Shown one piece after another: positions 16,514 through 24,930 of a stretch of 42,898 bases of DNA. The stretch is from Chthoniobacteraceae bacterium. GTDB taxonomy: Bacteria; Verrucomicrobiota; Verrucomicrobiia; Chthoniobacterales; Chthoniobacteraceae. Made by a program: the position numbers and the translations under genes. The stretch covers positions 1 to 42,898 of the forward strand of contig CANJZW010000035.1 of assembly GCA_947479475.1 (NCBI GenBank), in the 5' to 3' direction. The notes under the pieces were generated by a model. The model searched no databases and was not told where the DNA came from. It saw nothing but the letters and a program-made list of their open reading frames with translations. Each line of letters opens with the position of its first letter. The stretch's first letter is position 1.

Positions 16514-16762
16514 TCAGCTTGCGATGGTATTCATTTCCACCGGATCGACCCGGACGCCCTGGGATTCCAACCAGGCGACGGCCTTAGCGATCTCCTCGCC
16601 TTCGCCTTCCATGGAGAGGGAGACGATACCGACCTCATCCGTGATGCTGGCCTGGCGGATGTTGGTGACCACGGAGAACTCCTTGCAAAGCTCCCACAAA
16701 AGGGGGCGCGTGATGAGTTGCGGCGGGAAGTTCAGCCAGAAACGAGTGTGTTGAGCGGCCAT
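16514..16762 (-). CDS. NIL-domain protein
   Basis: 82 residues, a free-standing NIL (ACT-like ferredoxin-fold) domain: WLNFPPQLITRPLLWELCKEF, then VVTNIRQASITDEVGIVSLSMEG, then IAKAVAWLESQGVRVDPVE. NIL domains form the methionine-sensing C-terminus of MetN transporters and occur fused to ferredoxins in sulfur-transfer proteins linked to homocysteine synthesis. One internal cysteine (LLWELCKEF) is present. It is the last gene of the SAM-riboswitch operon, 20 bp after the ThiS-like gene. It may bind methionine or assist sulfur transfer to the carrier; both are inference. Confidence 0.85.
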   Translation of the reverse strand: MAAQHTRFWLNFPPQLITRPLLWELCKEFSVVTNIRQASITDEVGIVSLSMEGEGEEIAKAVAWLESQGVRVDPVEMNTIAS

Positions 16763-16782
16763 GGGCTGAGAATAGCGAAGGA

Positions 16783-17055
16783 CTAACCTCCGGCAATAGC
16801 GGGCACGATGGAGATTTCGTCTGTTTCCTTCACGAGTGTGGCGCCTTCTTCAAGAAAACGGATGTCTTCGTCGTTGAGGAACACGTTTACAAAGCGGCGG
16901 ACCTGGCCTTGTTCGTCGCAGATGCGCTCTTTGAGGCCGGGGAAGGCCTGGTCGAGGGAGTGAAATACTTCAGTGATGTTTACGCCGGCGGCCTGGACAA
17001 CTTCGAGGTCGCCGGTGAGTTTCCGGAGCGGGGTGGGGATGCGAACGGATGGCAT
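16783..17055 (-). CDS. ThiS/MoaD-family sulfur-carrier protein
   Basis: 90 residues from the ATG at 17055. The ubiquitin-like pattern of MoaD/ThiS is clear: VRIPTPLRKLTG at the N-terminus, VFHSLDQAFPGLKERI, VNVFLNDEDIRFLEEGATLV, then DEISIVPAIAGG. The protein ends exactly in the diglycine that is adenylated and converted to a thiocarboxylate. Such carriers donate sulfur for thiamin, molybdopterin, cysteine or homocysteine synthesis. There are no thiamin or molybdopterin genes nearby. The operon has a threonine synthase homologue and a SAM riboswitch, pointing to homocysteine. A longer in-frame extension overlapping the upstream gene's 3' end is rejected because it lacks family similarity. Confidence 0.92.
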   Translation of the reverse strand: MPSVRIPTPLRKLTGDLEVVQAAGVNITEVFHSLDQAFPGLKERICDEQGQVRRFVNVFLNDEDIRFLEEGATLVKETDEISIVPAIAGG

Positions 17056-17098
17056 AAAAATGAGATCGGTGGGATAAAACGGTCTGATTGGCGTTGGG

Positions 17099-18361
17099 TT
17101 ACAAGGCAGCCGCGGCGGCGTCTGGAGCGTAAATTTTTTCTTCAAACTCGCGGATGTTCGGCGCGATGAGCCTGGGGGCGCCTACCTTGCCGATGATGGC
17201 TTCCTGGGTTTTGAGGCCGTGCCCGGTGATGCACAAAACGGCGCTGTCATTGGCTCCGATGTGTCCGGAGGCGATGAGTTTCCGGGCTCCGGCAACGGTC
17301 ACGCCGCCGGCGGTTTCGGCGAAGATGCCCGCGTATTCCGCGAGCATGCGGATGCCCTCGACGACTTCTTCGTCGGTGACGTCCTCGGCCGAACCGCCCG
17401 TTTGTTTCATCGAGTGGATGGCGTAGTAGCCGTCCGCCGGGGTGCCGATGGCGAGGGACTTGACGATGGTGTCGGGTTTTGGGACGGGTTTGACGATGTC
17501 TGTGCCGCGCTTGACGGCGTGGGAGATTGGGGCGCAGCCGGTGGCCTGCGTGCCGTGGACGGCGAAGGGGGTTTCCTTGACCAAGCCGAGCTGGATGAAC
17601 TCCTTGTAGGACTTGTGGATTTTGGTCAGCAGGGAGCCGGAGGCCATGGGGATCACGGTGTGCTGGGGGATGCGCCAGCCGAGCTGCTCGCAGATTTCAA
17701 AGCCCATTGTTTTGGAGCCTTCAGCGTAGTAGGGGCGCAGGTTGACGTTCACAAAGCCCCAGCCGTATTTGCCTGCGATTTCGGAGCAGAGCCGGTTGAC
17801 TTGGTCGTAGGCGCCGTGGATGCCGATGACCTCTGTGCCGTACACCAGCGAGCCGAGGACCTTGCCCTGCTCCAGATCGGCTGGGATGAGGACGTAGCTT
17901 TTAAGCCCGGCGGCGGCGGCGTTTGCCGCGACGGAGTTGGCGAGGTTGCCCGTGGAGGCGCAGGCGACGACTTCAAAGCCGAGTTCGCGCGCCCGGCTCA
18001 AGGCGACGGAGACGACGCGGTCCTTGAAGGAAAGGGTGGGGTAGTTGACGGTGTCGTTTTTGATCCACAACTCGCGGATGCCTAGAATTTTGGCGAGCCT
18101 GTCCGCCTTGACCAGGGGGGTGAACCCGACCTGGGCGCCGACCGTGGGTTCTCCGTCGATGGGCAGCAGTTCACGGTAACGCCACATGGTGTGCGGGCGC
18201 GACTCGATGGTTTTGCGGGTCATGCTGCGGCCGATCGCCTCGTAATCGTAAGCGGCTTCGAGGGGGCCGAAATCAAAGTCACAAACGTGGATCGCCAGCT
18301 TGGGGTAGAGGCGTCCGCATTCGCGGCATTTTAGATTGCTGAAGAAGGGTGTTGGTTCCAT
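17099..18361 (-). CDS. thrC: Threonine synthase-like PLP enzyme under SAM riboswitch control
   Basis: 420 residues. It has an N-terminal Cys motif (KCRECGRLYPKLAIHVC), the PLP lysine in TLSFKDRVVSVA (Lys about 113), the substrate loop ACASTGNLANSVAANAAA, the phosphate-binding region PMASGSLLTKIHKSY and the C-terminal ITGHGLKTQEAI. By family it converts O-phosphohomoserine to threonine. However, it lies in one transcript with a ThiS-like carrier and a NIL protein behind a SAM-I riboswitch. A plausible alternative is gamma-replacement of the phosphate by carrier-bound sulfide to give homocysteine. The start is the ATG at 18361, with AAGGAAGG nine bases upstream. The gene symbol reflects homology only. 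Confidence 0.88.
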   Translation of the reverse strand: MEPTPFFSNLKCRECGRLYPKLAIHVCDFDFGPLEAAYDYEAIGRSMTRKTIESRPHTMWRYRELLPIDGEPTVGAQVGFTPLVKADRLAKILGIRELWIKNDTVNYPTLSFKDRVVSVALSRARELGFEVVACASTGNLANSVAANAAAAGLKSYVLIPADLEQGKVLGSLVYGTEVIGIHGAYDQVNRLCSEIAGKYGWGFVNVNLRPYYAEGSKTMGFEICEQLGWRIPQHTVIPMASGSLLTKIHKSYKEFIQLGLVKETPFAVHGTQATGCAPISHAVKRGTDIVKPVPKPDTIVKSLAIGTPADGYYAIHSMKQTGGSAEDVTDEEVVEGIRMLAEYAGIFAETAGGVTVAGARKLIASGHIGANDSAVLCITGHGLKTQEAIIGKVGAPRLIAPNIREFEEKIYAPDAAAAAL

Positions 18362-18370
18362 GGCTGAAAA

Positions 18371-18378
18371 CCTTCCTT
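18371..18378 (-). promoter_or_regulatory. Shine-Dalgarno of the threonine synthase-like gene
   Basis: Minus-strand AAGGAAGG lies 9 nt before the ATG at 18361 and fixes that start. CCTT in the expression platform (around 18414-18419 on the complementary side) could pair with it. Confidence 0.75.
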
Positions 18379-18402
18379 CAAGAGCGATGCTGCCGATGAA
18401 GT

Positions 18403-18426
18403 CCCCTTCCGGCAAGGGGGCCGGAA
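18403..18426 (-). promoter_or_regulatory. Riboswitch expression platform with two mutually exclusive hairpins
   Basis: Directly 3' of the aptamer, TTCCGGC can pair with GCCGGAA around CCCCTT (18407-18426). Alternatively the same CCCCTT can pair with AAGGGG around GCCGG (18403-18419). The two structures share bases and cannot coexist, as expected for a switch. There is no U-run, so control is probably at translation. Confidence 0.55.
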
Positions 18427-18430
18427 TAGT

Positions 18431-18566
18431 CCCTCATCTTTTCCCTGTTTTTACACAGAGCTGGATTTGGCACCTGGTCCCCGAAACTTCGCTATTTTAA
18501 AAGCAAAGCATCCAGGCGGTTGCCGTGGCGTCTTAGGGCCAGTCCCTCAGCCACTCTTGATGAAAG
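18431..18566 (-). ncRNA. SAM-I (S-box) riboswitch aptamer
   Basis: On the minus strand the S-box signature is present: ATCAAGAGTGGC, GAGGGACTGGCCC, ACGGCAACC and GGTGCCAAATCC. All four helices can be drawn. P1 pairs CTTTCATC (18559-18566) with GATGAGGG (18431-18438). P2 uses GTGGC/GCCAC. P3 uses CCTGG/CCAGG, extended by CTTTGC/GCGAAG. P4 uses CTCTGT/ACAGGG. SAM-I riboswitches shut off methionine and sulfur genes when S-adenosylmethionine is plentiful. The target is the threonine synthase-like/ThiS/NIL operon, 70 bp downstream. Confidence 0.93.
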
Positions 18567-18773
18567 TGAACTGAAACCTAGCGGATGGCGGGCAGGCTAG
18601 TCAACGGCGAAAAACTTCAAAAAAGAGGCTGCCGCCGCGTATCTTCCGCCGCGCCGTCCGCAGAGGCAATCCTTCCCCATTTTCTTGGAAAGGTGCATCA
18701 TTTCTCCGCTCGTTGCGCGGAGGCGTGCGGGCTCGCGACCCTTCCAAGTCTCGTTTTGCCGCTCTCCCGCCCC

Positions 18774-19553
18774 ATGTCCGATATTTCTGTTCCCAGTCTT
18801 TTTGCTGCCTTTGCCGCCGCGTTTCTCGCAGGGGCCGTCAACTCCGTGGCGGGAGGCGGGACGTTGATTTCGTTTCCGGTGCTGCTCGCCTTGGGGTTGC
18901 CGCCGGTGGTTGCGAATGCGACCAATACGGTGGGAATCTGGCCGGGGGCCTTTGGGAGCATGTGGGGGTTCCGGAAAGAAATCGCACGATTGGACCGGCG
19001 GATTTTTTGGCTGCTGCTGCCCGCCCTGGTGGGAGGTTGGGCCGGGGCAATGCTGTTGCGCTCGAGTTCGACGGCGGTTTTTGAACGCGTGGCGCCGTGG
19101 TTGGTGCTTTTTGCGACCTTCCTTTTTATGATCCAGGCGTCGCTGCAAAAGCACCTGCAAACGACGACGCCGGCCAGGCGGCTTGGGTGGAAGTGGCTTC
19201 TGGTGGGGATTCTCATCCAATTGGGGATTGCCGTTTACGGAGGCTACTTTGGAGCGGGGATCAGCATCATGGCGCTTTCGGTGCTCGGGTTGTTGGGGAT
19301 GACGGACATGTTGGAAATGAGCGCCACGACCAGCCTGCTTTCCTTCACCATTAACGGTGTGGCTGGAGTCTTGTTTGTGGCCACGGGCCTTGTCCACTGG
19401 CCGATCGCGCTGGCCATGGCGGTGGGTGCGCTCGCTGGCGGGTACGGCGCGACAGGCGTGGCGCGAAGAATCGGGAAGCTGGTTGTACGGCGGTTTGTGA
19501 TTTGCGTTGGAGCGACAATCAGCGCGGTGCTGTTCGTGCGTTTGCTGCGCTGA
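18774..19553 (+). CDS. TauE/SafE-family (TSUP) sulfite/anion exporter
   Basis: 259 residues, about eight membrane segments. The family pattern is GAVNSVAGGGTLISFPVLLALGL followed by ANATNTVGIWPG in the first half, and its internal echo GGYFGAGISIMALSVLGLLG, then NATTS-like SATTSLLSFTINGVAG, in the second. TSUP proteins move sulfite, sulfoacetate or other small anions across the inner membrane. It is transcribed away from the SAM-riboswitch operon, which fits a sulfur role, but the substrate is unproven. The ATG at 18774 was chosen over a 63-codon upstream extension that is not membrane-like and overlaps the riboswitch region. Confidence 0.9.
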   Translation: MSDISVPSLFAAFAAAFLAGAVNSVAGGGTLISFPVLLALGLPPVVANATNTVGIWPGAFGSMWGFRKEIARLDRRIFWLLLPALVGGWAGAMLLRSSSTAVFERVAPWLVLFATFLFMIQASLQKHLQTTTPARRLGWKWLLVGILIQLGIAVYGGYFGAGISIMALSVLGLLGMTDMLEMSATTSLLSFTINGVAGVLFVATGLVHWPIALAMAVGALAGGYGATGVARRIGKLVVRRFVICVGATISAVLFVRLLR

Positions 19554-19758
19554 GCGGTGGTGCGGTTGCGCTGAGCGGGGAACGGCAGCGCGTTTTCTTT
19601 CGAACGCCCGCCATCCACGACGGGCCCTCGATGGGGGCGGACCCGTTGGCAAAAAAGCGCGTTTTTCAAGCACGCGTAATTCTGACCCCTGCGCCGATTA
19701 AAGGTGGAGGTGCTGAGGGACAATGAGTCCTTTGGTGGAGACTAAGGGGGGAATCTGT

Positions 19759-19775
19759 GTGCGTTTTCGACGCAC
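19759..19775 (+). promoter_or_regulatory. Small hairpin just before the giant RCC1-protein gene
   Basis: GTGCGT and ACGCAC form a 6-bp stem around TTTCG. It ends 7 nt before the strong Shine-Dalgarno GGGGAGG (19783-19789), which is 5 nt before the ATG. A leader structure that could modulate initiation. The rest of 19554-19795 shows nothing recognisable. Confidence 0.4.
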
Positions 19776-19795
19776 GCTAAACAGGGGAGGTTTTC

Positions 19796-22700
19796 ATGGG
19801 GGCTCTGGCTTTTTTTAAGAGAGGGGTTGTAGCGGTGCTGTTTTTCTGTGCGGGATGGAGCGTTGTCTCGCCGGTAGGCGCTGTCGGTCCGGATTGGTGG
19901 AGTCGTCAAAAGGTGACACTTCCAGAGCAGGCGCCGGAGGACTTTGCGGTCCTCAACCAAGGGCAGCTCAAACAGATGGCGCTTTCTGCCTACAACGAGA
20001 TGAAAGTGGCTCTTCCTGGGGGGGCTGGAGCGGAAATATTGGAGTTTATAAAGACGTGGACTCAGGCCTCAAACGACGGCCTCCGCGCTCCGATGGCGAC
20101 TCCGGACGCGGATGATTATGCGCCGGTAAATCTGGGGCAATTGAAAGAAACTACCTGCCGTTTTTATGACCGTCTTGTGGATGCGGGAATGGTCCGCTGC
20201 AGGCCTTGGGGATGGGTCGACACAGACGATTACGCGCTGGTCAACGTGGGACAGGCAAAGGCTCTTTTTTCTTTCGAACTCGACCCTGGTGCCGACAAAG
20301 ACGGCAATGGCCTCCCCGATCTGTGGGAGTTAGCCCATTTTAATTATATCGGAGTCGACCCCTCTGCAGACGCTGATGGAGACGGCGTCTCCAATCTCCA
20401 GGAGTTTTTGGACAAGACGGATCCCCAGGATTTTTTTAACGGCGTCTCTTTCCGACTGGAGGCGGTATCTGGAGACGCGCAGGAAGCGGGGGCGGGTTTT
20501 CCTTTGAAGGATTTCTTGGTGGTTCGAACGACCACGCCAGATGGCAGACCAATCAGTAATGCGCCGGTTGTTTTTGAGTTGATTGCGGGCAGGAGTGGCG
20601 TGCTTTTTAAGGCGGGTGAGAACGAGGGAACCGGCGGGCGGATTTTTGCCGGGCGCAGCGATGCGGAAGGCCTGGTGAGCGTTGCCTTGCGTACGTGTCA
20701 GGCGGCTGGTTTTCCGATGGTTGTGAGGGTGAGTTCGGGGGATACAAACCCCGTTTTATTTCGGTGCAAAACGCAGGAGGCTGCACCAGGAAGTCAGACC
20801 GAGGTCAAGGTACACACCTCCGAGTTTTCGATAGATGGAGGCGAGTCTACGGAAAGTTTGCAGGTGTTCCTAAGGTGCGGGACGCCCGGAGCGGTCGTGC
20901 ATTACACCACGAACGGGAACGACCCGACGGAGGAGGACCCGGTGGCGGAGGAAGAGGTTTACGTGGCGGTGGAAGAAACGCTAGTGCTGAAGGCGCGGGC
21001 TTTTTTGAATGGAGCCGTTGCGAGTGAGGTGAGAGGCGCTTCTTTCCGGATCGGACAACAAATAGGGAGTCGCAACGGACAGACGCTGGCGCTGGATTCA
21101 AGCAATACGCTTTGGGCTTGGGGCAGCAATGAAACGGGAGCCCTTGGATTGGGGCATGTGGAGGAACAGATGGCTCCGGCCCCTTTGCAGAGACTTGGGG
21201 ACGTCGCGTCGGCAGCGGTGGGCCGCTCGCACTGCCTGGCGGTCCTGAAAGACGGTGGTGTGGTGGCGTGGGGCGCAAACGCTAACGACCAGTTGGCTAG
21301 CAAGGCGTTTGGGCAGAGCTGGGTGCCTGTTTTTGTGGAAGGACTGCCCCCGGTGCGCGCGGTTGCGGCGGGAGTCGGCCACAGCGTGGCGCTTGGCCGG
21401 GATGGTTCAGTTTGGTGTTGGGGGTGGAACATCAACGGGCAATTGGGTAACGGCGCACGGACAGACAGCTCGAAGCCATTGCGGGTGCGCGGCCTGTCAG
21501 GTGTGTGTGCCATTGCCGCGGGCGATAGAGTGACGTTCGCGCTTTGTGCGGATGGAAGCGTGTGGGCGTGGGGCTCAGGTCTGTTGGGTCAGCTTGGCAA
21601 CGGGCTTATGCTGGAGTCTCTGAGGCCGGTAAAAGTCTCTGGCCAGGGCGGCTTCATCGCGATCGCGGCGGGTTCGGATCATGCGCTTGCGCTGCATCTG
21701 GACGGGTCCGTGTGGGGGTGGGGAAACAATCGGTCGGGACAACTTGCTGACGGAGTGACGATTAACCGCGGTGAACCGGTGAAGGTCTTAAAGCTGACTG
21801 GCAAGGTGATCGCCATTGCGGCCGGGGAGAGGTATTCGCTGGCGTTGATGGCGGACCATACGGTGATGGGTTGGGGGAGCAATGATTCGGGAGAATTGGG
21901 AGAGCAGTGGGAGACTTTTTCGAGGCCTGCACGACTCAGGGATTTCGATGGTGCCACCTGGATTAGCGGCGGGCGATCGGCCAATGTTCTTTTTGGAGCC
22001 AAGCCCGTGAATGGCTCAAACGAGGCACCCTCGAAGCAGTCGGATAAGAAAAAGAAGGGAGCCGGCAGTGAGGTGGCAAAGGAGGAAGCCGAGCCTGAAG
22101 GGTTCCAGATCCAATTTGGGCTTTTCGCGGATTGGAAGAGCAGGGAAGAGGTGTACAAGATGTTCGCTTCTTTGGAAGCCTACACAGACGTGATTGACGA
22201 GGAGGATCCAAACCGGACGGTCCGTCGTTTTTTTGGCAACTTTTCAACCAGTCTCCCAGAGGTGTCGTATTCTTATTTCTTGCCCTATGGCTGGAACAAC
22301 GGAGACATGGGCGTGACATGGCCGGTGGGCCTGGAAGAGCGGGTGGACGCGGGTCTGTACCTGGGTGAGGCTGCTACGACGATTCAGGAACTGGCGGATC
22401 GCACGGCTTTTAATATCGAGGGAGAAGCCGTTCTGGAGGTTGAAATTACCGACCCCGATCCGGAGAAGGGAAGCCGCACGGTTCCCTTTAAATCCAAATA
22501 CAGCCGCCCCGGATTTCCTGAATTAAGGGAACCGGATAAACTATTCCAACAGACGCTTTCGGATATGCGGCGCGGCAGTACGTTGCGGTTTAAGGCGCCG
22601 GGTCTTGCGTCCAGAGTGTTCGGAGATTATTCCGGGGATGAAAGTTTGGTTGTGCACTTGGGGGCTTTTACGCCGCAGCTCTCGGTTAATCCGATCAATG

Positions 22701-23904
22701 AAAAATACCTGCTTTTTAAACAGGGCGAGGATGGAGCCTTGCAGTTCCTTGGCAAGGGGCAGGGGGCAGTTCTGAGTTTCAGTGCCACGGAGAAAGTGGA
22801 GTACGTGTTGTGCCGGGTGATGGTCACACAGAGCAATTACCCGGTGACTTCAGATTCCACGGATTTCGGGACTATGGAAATGCGGACGATTAGCAGCGGC
22901 TCAAGCGCGTCTGCGATCGCGTGGATTCGAGGCGCGGCGGAAATGGCGAATCTGGAAATCAAGCTGGGAGATGGCCGTCTCGCGGGTCTGAGCGTGGACT
23001 GGGCGCTGGATATCGTGACGGAAAGGCCAGAACGCAAGACCAAGGACGATGTGCATCTGCCTGTGAGCCGGAATGAGAAGGCGATTTCACTGCCGGCGAC
23101 CCAAGCCTGGAAAATAGCCGATGCCTTAAAGGCTGCGAACAAGTTTGTCGGGGGTGTTTGTAAAGTGAACTACTCGATCAAAGATACGGAAGGAAAGCCG
23201 TTGATGCCGCCGGCGGTGTATGACTTCCGGATTAGAGGCAAAAACCCGCGTGATGAAGAGGTCTTTTCGTATATTCACAACCATCCGACGGAGATTCGTT
23301 TTGCGTGGGCGATGGTCCAGCATGAGAGCCGGCAAAGCGATGGGGGTATCCCTCGGATCTTCAATCATTTCAATGTCGCCGGGAGCAACAAGGAACTACC
23401 TAATTTCAGCGGAAACCCGCCTGCTGAGGATGGTTGGGGAATCGCCCAGTTGGACAAGCCGCTCGGAAAATCTGCGGTAACGGAGGAGGTCTATAATTGG
23501 CAAAAGAATCTCGATAAGTTCCAAAAGGAGTTGGATCAAAAAAAGCAGACGGCAAAGAATTACATGGAGGCTCTGAGGAAGATATACACTCCTTCGGGCC
23601 TGTGGGAGGAGTTGCAGGAGAGCTATGTCAGGGAGGGAACCGAAACGACCCTGAGCACCTTGGAGGTTGCGATGATCCAGCTTTACAACGGGGCGGCCTG
23701 GCTTGTGGAGATCAAGGACGGGAAAATCATCTATGACGCGCCATATACGTCAGACGAGTTTGGGGTTCTCGCTACATCTCGTGCTGGAGGTTTAACCCGC
23801 AGAATCCTCCGGGCGAGAGGTGGGAGTTCAGGCCGAACAGAAACAACTACGTGTACAAAGTCATTCGGGATGAATGGGAGAAAAAATTATGGTATCAGGA
23901 ATAA
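19796..23904 (+). pseudogene. Giant secreted multidomain RCC1-repeat protein with lysozyme-like C-terminus; apparent 1-bp frameshift near 23760
   Basis: About 1,370 residues. Signal peptide 1-30. Three copies of a short repeat, EDFAVLNQGQLK (about 49), DDYAPVNLGQLK (about 106) and DDYALVNVGQAK (about 144). A calcium-binding TSP3/dockerin-like stretch DKDGNGLPDLWE and ADADGDGVSNLQEF (165-205). An invasin-like Ig domain (220-325). A CHB_HEX-like domain (340-415; VVHYTTNGNDPTEEDP). RCC1 repeats 425-735 (GSVWAWGSGLLGQLGNG). An unassigned region follows. Finally comes a lysozyme/transglycosylase-like part (AMVQHESRQ, then GWGIAQLD, about 1170-1220) with a coiled coil. In the uninterrupted frame the last 50 residues are Arg/Gly/Thr junk to 23917. 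The -1 frame instead gives VWGSRYISCWRFNPQN, then PPGERWEFRPNRNNYVYKV, then IRDEWEKKLWYQE, ending at 23904. A base was probably lost by mutation or assembly error, so this may be intact in the living cell. Confidence 0.75.
23876..23880 (+). promoter_or_regulatory. Shine-Dalgarno deciding the start at 23889
   Basis: GGGAG sits 8 nt before the ATG at 23889. It would itself be inside the coding sequence if the in-frame ATG at 23874 were used. It also overlaps the end of the upstream gene, implying translational coupling. Confidence 0.7.
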
Positions 23905-24815
23905 ACAAAGTCGTTAGGGGTGTTGGGGTTTTGTGTCTATTAACCTTTGGGGCGCTGGGTGCCCCCGATCCGGTCAGGGATTATTTGAGTACACTTTCGG
24001 TTTTGGGCGGGGATAATAATTTTTATGCAGATGACCGTCTTCTTCGCCTGGACGCGGATATCGACGGCGACGGCGTCAATGAGGTTTTCATCACTCTGGG
24101 CCGGAACAGAAACGGGAAGCAGGGCAATGCCTGGAGCATTTACAGCGTAGAAAAAGACCGGGCCGAGTATATTGGTGGCGCCACCTTCAATGACGGGGGC
24201 ATCTATGTGGGTAGGGTGGAGGAAATCCACGCGTACGGCATTGTTTCGTACTGGTCGGCTGGAGGTGGCGAGGGGCAGATTATGGTCACCACGCTCAAAA
24301 ATGGACACATGTCCGAGAGGTCGCTCGGTGCCGTTGAGAGGAACAGGGAGACGGGGGTCACAAAGGGGCGTGAGCTCCTGGACAAGTACTTCAACCGGGA
24401 TGCCAATGCGCCAAGACAAATGGCGCAGGAGATCACGGCAGAAGAACTCAAAGAAAAGTACGGGTTGAAAGTGGAGAGCGAAACCTATTCGGAATATCTG
24501 ACAAGGGAATCCAAGGCGATAGACGCACGCCTCGCGGCTGAGGCAATAGAACGGGCGGCGGCTAAAGCGCTGCCGAAAATGGATGAATCCCTGATCGTGG
24601 ATGCGAAGGCGGCATCAACTGGGGCGGTTCTACCCAGTGCGGCGGCGCCCGTCGATGCGGCACCCGCGGCGGCGCCTGCTCCCACCGCTGCCCCCGTCAA
24701 AGCAACCGCTGACGCGACCGTTGATGCGACGAGACGCCGTAATATTTTAATTAGTCTGGCCCTGATTGTGGTGCTTACGACGGGGCACCTCTTTTACAGG
24801 GCGCGCCGGCCATAG
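23889..24815 (+). CDS. Secreted, C-terminally membrane-anchored protein with an EF-hand-like calcium loop
   Basis: 308 residues with signal peptide MVSGINKVVRGVGVLCLLTFGALG. A putative calcium loop DADIDGDGVNEVFITLG sits in an FG-GAP-like beta context (residues about 30-130; GGATFNDGGIYVG, YWSAGGGEGQI). A helical part (ELLDKYFNRD, then ITAEELKEKYGLK), an Ala/Pro linker (APVDAAPAAAPAPTAAP) and a terminal membrane helix ILISLALIVVLTTGHLF with a basic tail RARRP follow. No catalytic motif is recognised. It overlaps the corrected end of the giant RCC1 gene by 16 bp, so the two are probably partners, with this one anchored in the inner membrane and facing outward. Confidence 0.75.
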   Translation: MVSGINKVVRGVGVLCLLTFGALGAPDPVRDYLSTLSVLGGDNNFYADDRLLRLDADIDGDGVNEVFITLGRNRNGKQGNAWSIYSVEKDRAEYIGGATFNDGGIYVGRVEEIHAYGIVSYWSAGGGEGQIMVTTLKNGHMSERSLGAVERNRETGVTKGRELLDKYFNRDANAPRQMAQEITAEELKEKYGLKVESETYSEYLTRESKAIDARLAAEAIERAAAKALPKMDESLIVDAKAASTGAVLPSAAAPVDAAPAAAPAPTAAPVKATADATVDATRRRNILISLALIVVLTTGHLFYRARRP

Positions 24816-24930
24816 GAGGCGGGTTTGCCAGTTTGTGATGCCGCCCGGTCAGACGGGGTTGACCTGTTAAGCGATTCTGGCGTGAAGGCGGGTTGCGTGG
24901 CCGTGGCGTCCAGCGCAAACTGGGGTGGAC

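Noticed and set aside
19554..19795. Second riboswitch (such as cyclic-di-GMP) upstream of the RCC1 protein
   Set aside because: Only small hairpins are present; none of the conserved junction sequences of known classes could be found.
23755..23770. Programmed -1 ribosomal frameshift in the RCC1 gene
   Set aside because: No X XXY YYZ heptamer in the zero frame and no obvious downstream pseudoknot; a simple indel is more likely.
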